Shown here in pieces: positions 5,735-9,279 of a stretch of 9,279 bases of DNA. The stretch's first letter is position 1; each line of letters begins with the position of its first letter. This DNA comes from Candidatus Methanofastidiosia archaeon. Its GTDB lineage: Archaea; Methanobacteriota_B; Thermococci; Methanofastidiosales; NM3. The stretch lies in assembly GCA_020854925.1 (NCBI GenBank), contig JAHKLV010000029.1:1-9279 (forward strand), read 5' to 3'. The translations under genes were made by a program, and so were the position numbers. A model generated the notes under the pieces. The model was not told the origin of the DNA. It ran no database searches and was given only the letters and a program-made list of their open reading frames with translations.

Positions 5735-6133
5735 ATGGAATCGGGACTAGAGGAAGACATTCTTGATTATCTAAAGCAGACGGATGCGGGTGCGACGGCG
5801 AGCGAAATATCGCGGGCATTGAACATCAATCGCATGACGGCGGTAAAGTACCTCGAGGTCATGCGCGCGACAGGGCTTATCGACTACCGGAAGGTCGGCA
5901 TGGCAAAGCAGTACTTCGCCACCTCGAATCTGTCGTATGCGCAGGCTGCGCTCCTCCTGCAGGCAAAGCAGCTGCTCAAGTCCATCGAGACCATCGACGA
6001 CCACGTCGAGGTGTTTGAAAACACCCTTGCCAATCACCTCGAGATCATACTGACATACCGGAAAAGCGATGTCGAGCGATTCTACGAGATCGTGAAGGAG
6101 ACGGCCGCCCGGTTGGACAAGAAGGTTAAGTGA
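5735..6133 (+). CDS. Winged helix-turn-helix transcriptional regulator
   Basis: This is a 132-residue soluble protein. Residues 6-65 form a winged helix. The first helix is LEEDILDYLKQ, then GATASEISRALNIN (helix-turn), then RMTAVKYLEVMRATGLI as the likely recognition helix. YRKVGMAKQYFAT makes the wing. Residues 68-130 are two long amphipathic helices (YAQAALLLQAKQLLKSI and DDHVEVFENTLANHLEIILTYRKSDVERFY), suited to dimerisation. The pattern matches the many small archaeal MarR/ArsR-like regulators of unknown ligand. There is no cysteine and no ligand-binding domain. The ATG at 5735 follows GGTGGT. It is the first gene of an operon with two surface proteins, the next start being only 4 nt after its stop. 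The upstream region carries the shared dyad and two palindromes, so autoregulation is likely. Targets are inferred, not shown. Confidence 0.85.
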   Translation: MESGLEEDILDYLKQTDAGATASEISRALNINRMTAVKYLEVMRATGLIDYRKVGMAKQYFATSNLSYAQAALLLQAKQLLKSIETIDDHVEVFENTLANHLEIILTYRKSDVERFYEIVKETAARLDKKVK

Positions 6134-6137
6134 TACC

Positions 6138-7019
6138 ATGAGAAGATTCATCATCCTGGCGCTCCTCTGCGCGCTCCTGGCAGCCCCGGCCGCCCATGCC
6201 GCCGACGAGGGGCCTGCCGTATCCATCGCACACCCCGACTACGCGGCCATCGGCCAGCAGTTCACCATAGCCGTCACCATATCACAGGCCTATATCGAGG
6301 CCTCGACCATCGCCGTCGACCAGACGGTCCAGGCAGGGTGGGGCACCGAGGAACAGTCGTACTTCGACCTTTCCGCCGCATCCTTTGAGATAGCGGTCCT
6401 CACGCCCGACGAGTCTCTCACCGTGGAGCTCGTCATCGGGGTCAGGGACACGGCACCGGAAAAGCAGTTTACCATCCCTCTCGTCTTCTACGGGAAGGCC
6501 GGTGAGTGCGCCGACGGCTGCGTGCCGTTTCGCACCACCTACACCGCCGCCGTGACGACCGTGGACACGGGGCGGGCGGCCGCCAAGGAGGCTGACGCCC
6601 TCGCCGCATACGGCCAGGAGCAGTACGCCACCGCACAGCGGCTCTTCGAGGAGGCCTCCGCCACGTACGCCCTGCTGGGAAACGAGGCAAAGACCACAGA
6701 GCTTGCCGCCTACATCGCCGATGCCGAAATGGGCGTCGAGGCGATGCAGCGCTACGAGAGCGGGCAGTCGAAGCTTGCCATCGGCAACAAGACGGCTGCT
6801 CGGGCGGACTTCGAGGCCGCTTCAGCCCTCTTTGCCCAGATAGGGAACACCGCACGCGTGGAAGAGCTTGCCGGGCTCATCGCCCAGACCCAGCCGGGGA
6901 CGGAGACGCCGCCGCCCGATGAAGAGTCCTCCTCCACGCTCCTGTACGCCGTTGGCGCCATCGTCGTCGTGGCCATCGCCGCCGTCGTTGCCCTCGGCGG
7001 GCGCAAGGGCAAAAACTAG
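6138..7019 (+). CDS. Surface-anchored protein: signal peptide, beta domain, TPR-like repeats, C-terminal membrane anchor
   Basis: This is a 293-residue protein I do not recognise as a named family. A signal peptide occupies 1-21 (MRRFIILALLCALLAAPAAHA). Residues 25-143 alternate strands and form a beta-sandwich-like domain; near its end is FTIPLVFYG, then C124-A-D-G-C128-V-P-F. Two TPR-like units follow at about 152-193 and 202-248, each with A-x-x-x-Y/F-x-x-A-x-x-x-F-E-A-A-x-A-x-[YF]-A-type spacing. A Pro/Glu/Ser linker lies at 253-267, a membrane helix at 268-286, and the tail is GGRKGKN. Topology: bulk outside, short basic tail inside. The ATG is 4 nt after the regulator's TGA, with GTGAT overlapping the stop as RBS. 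The next gene is a diverged paralogue. Probably a scaffold or assembly factor at the cell surface. Confidence 0.8.
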   Translation: MRRFIILALLCALLAAPAAHAADEGPAVSIAHPDYAAIGQQFTIAVTISQAYIEASTIAVDQTVQAGWGTEEQSYFDLSAASFEIAVLTPDESLTVELVIGVRDTAPEKQFTIPLVFYGKAGECADGCVPFRTTYTAAVTTVDTGRAAAKEADALAAYGQEQYATAQRLFEEASATYALLGNEAKTTELAAYIADAEMGVEAMQRYESGQSKLAIGNKTAARADFEAASALFAQIGNTARVEELAGLIAQTQPGTETPPPDEESSSTLLYAVGAIVVVAIAAVVALGGRKGKN

Positions 7020-7036
7020 TTTAACGGCATTGTCGT

Positions 7037-8317
7037 ATGGGTGGCATGAAACAGCTGCCGCTCATACTTGTTTTTCTCGTTCTCGGCGCGCTTGCAGCCG
7101 CGGCGCCGTCAGCCGCCGATGAGCCGTACACCCCGCCTACCATCACCATTGACGTCATCGACTCCATCACGCCCAACAGCGACATCACGGTGCGGGTGAC
7201 GGTCCAAAACACCACGGGCACGAGGATGTGGCGCTCACGGGTCTACCTCGACATCATGAGCACCCCGACCTCCATCAGGCAGCACCTCACCTTCTACGAG
7301 ACGGAAGAGCACCTCACGAGATACAAGGTGGTCCGCGGGGATAAGGACTACATGGAGCCGGGAGAGGTGCAGACCGCCACCTTCCGCATCAGCGTGGGAA
7401 GCACCATGCCGGCGGTGACCATCCCCCTCTACGTGGCGCTCCAGACGGAGATCGGCCTGTGTGAGGAAGGGTGCGCGCCCTACCTGCGAAGCGTGCAAAA
7501 CGACATCGTCGTGGAGCGCAACGAACCGAACATCTTCCTCACCCTCGACGTGACCGACGTGCAGATGGAGGTCGGCGACTGCGACATCGCCCAGGGCGGC
7601 TTTTCGGTCACCTACACCATGGAAAACACGTCGCAGACAACAGCCTTCACGGTGCGTCTTGCCTTCGACACGCCGCCCGTGCCCCTTACGATCCTCATCC
7701 TGCCCCAGATGCCGCTCTCGTCCATCCGGGCGGGAGAGCAGATGGAAGGCACCATCTATATCTCCACCGGCACCCTCTCACCGGGCACCATCCCCCTCGT
7801 CGCCCGCGTCACGTACACCGACTATTACGGCAAGTCGTTTTCCTCAACGGCAGACCTGACGATAACGGTCGTCAACGACGCCTACCAGCTCTTCATGGCC
7901 GGCGAGGGGGCGATGGCGGAATGCTCCTATGACGAGGCGGCGGAGGCATACGAGGCGGCGCTTGTCATATACGAAGAAGTGGAAAACGATGACATGGCGC
8001 AGCGCTGCAGGGAGCGCCTCGCGCGCATCGGCGCCGTGAGGTACCACCTCCAGGCGGCGGATACCCTTACAGCGGGTTCGTACGCCGATGCAAAGACCCT
8101 GTACCAGCAGGCCCGCTCGGCCTATGTGCAGGCAAACGACTGCGTGGGTGTCGCCCTGTGCGACCAGGGCATCCTCGCGTGCAACGCCCTTCTCGGAGGC
8201 GGGGCTGACACGCCGGACGACGGCAACGGCGGCGGTGGCACGCCGGTGCTCACCGTGGTTCTCGCGGTCATCATAGCGGGCCTTGCCGGATATATCGTCC
8301 TGAGGCGGAATCGCTAG
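7037..8317 (+). CDS. Surface-anchored protein, longer paralogue of its upstream neighbour
   Basis: This 426-residue protein has the same plan as the gene before it but two beta domains. The signal peptide ends near A27. Beta domain 1 spans about 34-160 and ends VTIPLYVALQTEIG then C142-E-E-G-C146-A-P-Y. Beta domain 2 (about 165-280) has a lone C182 and the strand-rich stretch TIPLVARVTYTDYYG. TPR-like helices at about 282-375 contain YDEAAEAYEAALVIYEEV and YADAKTLYQQARSAYV, plus five more cysteines (C296, C324, C369, C375, C382). A Gly/Asp linker runs 384-401, a membrane helix about 403-421, and the tail is RRNR. The ATG at 7037 lacks an obvious RBS; M4 at 7046 is an alternative start that keeps the signal peptide. 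It lies 17 nt after its neighbour, so the two are co-transcribed. Probably partners at the cell surface; substrate unknown. Confidence 0.8.
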   Translation: MGGMKQLPLILVFLVLGALAAAAPSAADEPYTPPTITIDVIDSITPNSDITVRVTVQNTTGTRMWRSRVYLDIMSTPTSIRQHLTFYETEEHLTRYKVVRGDKDYMEPGEVQTATFRISVGSTMPAVTIPLYVALQTEIGLCEEGCAPYLRSVQNDIVVERNEPNIFLTLDVTDVQMEVGDCDIAQGGFSVTYTMENTSQTTAFTVRLAFDTPPVPLTILILPQMPLSSIRAGEQMEGTIYISTGTLSPGTIPLVARVTYTDYYGKSFSSTADLTITVVNDAYQLFMAGEGAMAECSYDEAAEAYEAALVIYEEVENDDMAQRCRERLARIGAVRYHLQAADTLTAGSYADAKTLYQQARSAYVQANDCVGVALCDQGILACNALLGGGADTPDDGNGGGGTPVLTVVLAVIIAGLAGYIVLRRNR

Positions 8318-8507
8318 GCCACGCCTCGCCTGTCGCCGGGTGCGCGTGGTGCACACGGTCCCGGGAGGAGAGGACCGTACAGAGGCAACCGACGCTCAGG
8401 CAGGCGTAAAGCACCCAGAGGGCCGTTCCCGCGAGGAGCGGCGCCTCCATCGCTGCGTAGACGATGCCGCCAAGGACCGCGGCCACAACGCACAGGGGTC
8501 GTATCAT
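8271..8507 (-). CDS. Small two-helix membrane protein, overlapping the neighbouring gene tail to tail
   Basis: This 78-residue reading frame starts at the ATG at 8507-8505. A well-placed GGTGAT sits 6 nt upstream (plus 8514-8519), the same RBS type used by other genes here. Hydrophobic helices are about 6-20 (CVVAAVLGGIVYAAM) and 23-46 (PLLAGTALWVLYACLSVGCLCTVL). A polar, histidine-containing tail follows (RDRVHHAHPATGE...). The last 47 nt overlap the 3' end of the plus-strand surface protein gene. It is not recognised as a known family. The leader contains repeat unit A (hairpin plus T-tract, 8530-8597) and a strong TATA box, which suggests conditional expression. A longer frame opens upstream but would translate the hairpin and lacks an RBS. 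Reality rests on RBS, promoter and membrane pattern; homologues would settle it. Confidence 0.5.
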   Translation of the reverse strand: MIRPLCVVAAVLGGIVYAAMEAPLLAGTALWVLYACLSVGCLCTVLSSRDRVHHAHPATGEAWPSDSASGRYIRQGPL

Positions 8508-8529
8508 GATCGTATCACCTTGCTGCCAT

Positions 8530-8597
8530 CGATAGAAAAGGATGAATCCAGCGAGGTGGTGGATGCTGGATTCACGTTGTTGGAGCCATTGATGGTA
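8530..8597 (-). ncRNA. Candidate short RNA or leader RNA A
   Basis: The predicted start is near 8597, about 25 bp after the TATA box at 8619-8626. The RNA has a 5' single-stranded stretch, then a perfect 10-bp stem (TGAATCCAGC with GCTGGATTCA; plus 8565-8574 and 8543-8552). The 12-nt loop is AUCCACCACCUC, and CCUUUUCU follows. The hairpin plus U-tract can act as a terminator giving an RNA of about 65 nt. Read-through would produce the mRNA of the 78-residue membrane protein, whose GGTGAT RBS lies 20 nt further on. Hence it may be a leader attenuator rather than an independent RNA. Confidence 0.45.
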
Positions 8598-8600
8598 TGT

Positions 8601-8619
8601 AGTATTGCTCATCAATAGT
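8601..8619 (-). promoter_or_regulatory. 19-bp dyad operator, copy A
   Basis: AGTATTGCTCATCAATAGT on the plus strand: half-sites AGTATTG and CAATAGT around a 5-bp spacer. It fills the space between the TATA box (8619-8626) and the predicted start (about 8597). A bound dimer there would block polymerase recruitment, as archaeal repressors commonly do. Confidence 0.55.
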
Positions 8620-8634
8620 ATATAAACTTTTTGG
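8619..8634 (-). promoter_or_regulatory. BRE/TATA promoter of RNA A / small membrane protein gene
   Basis: The minus strand reads CCAAAAAGTTTATATA, a near-ideal archaeal BRE plus TATA box, repeated identically in unit B. Confidence 0.7.
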
Positions 8635-8680
8635 TATCATTCCCTCAAGCTCACACCCGGATTTGTGGGCGAAGGCGGCA

Positions 8681-8692
8681 GGCCCGCGGGCC
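8681..8692. repeat. 12-bp perfect GC palindrome between the two repeat units
   Basis: GGCCCGCGGGCC stands alone in the 79-bp spacer between units A and B (8636-8714), which contains no supportable gene. In RNA it would have no proper loop. It could be a binding site or, on the minus strand, back up the terminator of RNA B. Confidence 0.3.
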
Positions 8693-8707
8693 CCCTGTTC
8701 GATGATG

Positions 8708-8785
8708 AAAGGAAAGAAAAGGTATGAATCCAGCGAGGTGGTGGGTGGATGTACTGGATTCATACATGTTGGAGCCGTTGATGCT
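8708..8785 (-). ncRNA. Candidate small RNA B
   Basis: The predicted start is near 8785. The RNA of about 75 nt has the conserved 5' segment CATCAACGGCTCCAACA, then a perfect 12-bp stem (GTATGAATCCAG with CTGGATTCATAC; plus 8754-8765 and 8722-8733). The 20-nt loop contains CCACCCACCACCUC. The 3' end is CCTTTTCTTTCCTTTC. No open reading frame with an RBS follows, so a stand-alone regulatory RNA is the simplest reading. No known RNA family is recognised. Confidence 0.5.
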
Positions 8786-8789
8786 GAAT

Positions 8790-8808
8790 AGTATTGCTCA
8801 TCAATAGT
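8790..8808 (-). promoter_or_regulatory. 19-bp dyad operator, copy B
   Basis: Identical to 8601-8619 over all 19 bp and in the same position, between TATA box (8808-8815) and predicted start (about 8785). Confidence 0.55.
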
Positions 8809-8823
8809 ATATAAACTTTTTGG
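8808..8823 (-). promoter_or_regulatory. BRE/TATA promoter of small RNA B
   Basis: The minus strand reads CCAAAAAGTTTATATA, identical to unit A. Confidence 0.7.
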
Positions 8824-8864
8824 TGATTCTGTCTCGCCTGCGGGATTCGCACACCGGGTGCATG

Positions 8865-8879
8865 AGAAGGATTATAAAG
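8865..8879 (+). promoter_or_regulatory. BRE/TATA promoter of the GTPase gene, leaderless
   Basis: GAGAAGGATTATAAAG: an A/G-rich BRE and the box TTATAAAG (8872-8879). The predicted start is about 8900, within a few bases of the ATG at 8896. No Shine-Dalgarno sequence is present, so the message is probably leaderless. Confidence 0.6.
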
Positions 8880-8895
8880 GCCTGAAGTCGAATCC

Positions 8896-9279
8896 ATGGT
8901 TGATATGCCCACCAATGTCACCATCGACTACCTCAAGGCCCAGGACGAGTACCAGAACGCCACCACCGACCGCGAGCGCCTCATCGCCCTGGAAAAGATG
9001 CTTTCCACCGTGCCCAAGCACAAGGGCACGGAAAAGCTCGTCCTCCAGATCAAGCGGAGGATGACCAAGCTCAAGAGGGAAGAGGAGGCGCGCGAGGCAA
9101 AGAAGGGTACGTCAAAGGGCTTTAACATCAAGAAAGAGGGCGCGGCGCAAATCGTGCTCGTCGGCCCCCCGAATGCGGGCAAGTCATCTTTTCTCAAGAC
9201 AGTCACCAAGGCAGACGTCGACGTGGGCAACTACGCCTTCACCACGGTGGAGCTCACCCCGGGGATGCTGCCCATCAAC
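8896..9279 (+). CDS. TGS-domain (DRG/Obg-like) GTPase, N-terminal part (runs off right edge)
   Basis: The 128 visible residues begin MVDMPTNVTIDYLKAQDEYQ. A charged helical hairpin follows: ERLIALEKMLSTVPKHKGTEKLVLQIKRRMTKLKREEE (about 26-65), the 'STxPKHKGTE' stretch being a hallmark of the archaeal/eukaryotic DRG branch. IKKEGAAQIVLVG then leads into the P-loop GPPNAGKSS (90-98), and YAFTTVELTPGM (113-124) is the switch I/G2 region. Full-length members carry the GTPase domain and a C-terminal TGS domain, bind GTP, and are linked to ribosomes and translation; those parts lie outside the window. The start choice (ATG 8896) fits a leaderless message from the TATA box at 8872; M4 (8905) is an alternative start. 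The gene is unconnected to the repeat units upstream, which face the other way. Confidence 0.9.
   Translation, partial: MVDMPTNVTIDYLKAQDEYQNATTDRERLIALEKMLSTVPKHKGTEKLVLQIKRRMTKLKREEEAREAKKGTSKGFNIKKEGAAQIVLVGPPNAGKSSFLKTVTKADVDVGNYAFTTVELTPGMLPIN

Larger units (their letters stand above)
8534..8635 (-). repeat. Repeat unit A: promoter-dyad-hairpin-T-tract cassette
   Basis: It is a diverged direct repeat of 8715-8824. Shared blocks on the minus strand, in order, are ACCAAAAAG (BRE), TTTATATA, TATTGATGAGCAATACT, CATCAA(T/C)GGCTCCAACA, TGAATCCAG, CCACCACCTCG, CTGGATTCA and CCTTTTCT. Similarity begins at the BRE and ends at the T-tract, i.e. it spans exactly one short transcription unit. Confidence 0.85.
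8715..8824 (-). repeat. Repeat unit B: promoter-dyad-hairpin-T-tract cassette
   Basis: Second copy of the unit at 8534-8635. Operator and BRE/TATA are identical to unit A. The hairpin arms are kept although the loop is 8 nt longer, and the stem gains three base pairs at its base. No RBS or reading frame follows it on the minus strand, unlike unit A. Confidence 0.85.

Noticed and set aside
8355..8378. Inverted repeat ACGGTCC...GGACCGT as terminator of the surface protein operon
   Set aside because: The 7-bp stem is perfect, but no T-tract follows on the plus strand and it lies inside the small membrane protein coding sequence.
8636..8714. tRNA or C/D box RNA gene in the spacer between the repeats
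   Set aside because: No cloverleaf, no T-loop GTTCRA sequence, and no paired C (RTGATGA) and D (CTGA) boxes with suitable spacing.
8551..8787. Mini reading frames on the plus strand of both repeat units (GAGGTG, then ATG, ending Cys-Trp-Ser-His/Arg-stop)
   Set aside because: The SD-like GAGGTGG and a short frame occur in both copies, but no plus-strand promoter precedes either. The conserved block begins and ends where a minus-strand transcription unit would. Kept only as a weak alternative.
8534..8824. CRISPR array or insertion element
   Set aside because: There are only two diverged copies of about 105 bp, no regular short repeats and spacers, no transposase, no terminal inverted repeats or target duplications.

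Overview
The window comes from an archaeon of fairly high coding GC. The evidence is a digeranylgeranylglycerophospholipid (ether lipid) reductase, an archaeal TGS/DRG-type GTPase, an archaeal-type uracil phosphoribosyltransferase, BRE/TATA promoters with TATA boxes about 25 bp upstream of the start or RBS, GGAGG/GGTGAT ribosome binding sites, and oligo-T terminators. A finer taxonomic placement cannot be supported from this sequence.

Left part, minus strand (1-3281). The left edge cuts the start of an AmmeMemoRadiSam-type radical SAM gene (amrS), apparently leaderless. Next is a secreted DUF1102/camelysin-like protein with its own promoter and terminator. Then comes a three-gene operon read right to left: a zinc-ribbon membrane protein, a 52-residue 2[4Fe-4S] ferredoxin, and the lipid reductase. 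The ferredoxin overlaps the reductase by 8 nt, and it probably supplies electrons for saturating archaeal lipids. A strong hairpin plus U-tract closes the operon.

Middle (3282-5734). Uracil phosphoribosyltransferase (plus) converges with a type I-alpha glutamine synthetase (minus), with a clear terminator for the latter. An AT-rich intergenic region of about 220 bp then separates glnA from a divergent operon.

Operon 5735-8317 (plus). It holds a small winged-helix regulator followed by two related surface proteins. Both have a signal peptide, beta-type domain(s), TPR-like helices, a low-complexity linker, a C-terminal membrane anchor and a basic tail. They share a CxxGCxP(F/Y) motif, so they look like an ancient duplication.

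Right part (8271-9279). A small two-helix membrane protein gene (minus) overlaps the end of that operon tail to tail. Upstream of it lie two diverged copies of a roughly 105-bp unit. Each copy, read on the minus strand, has BRE + TATA, a 19-bp dyad, a short conserved 5' segment, a hairpin with a C-rich loop, and a U-rich tract: the anatomy of a short regulated RNA gene or of a leader attenuator. A near-identical copy of the dyad core lies between glnA and the winged-helix gene. This pairing of twin RNA units with a shared operator is the most unusual thing in the window. The right edge holds the start of a TGS-family GTPase gene.
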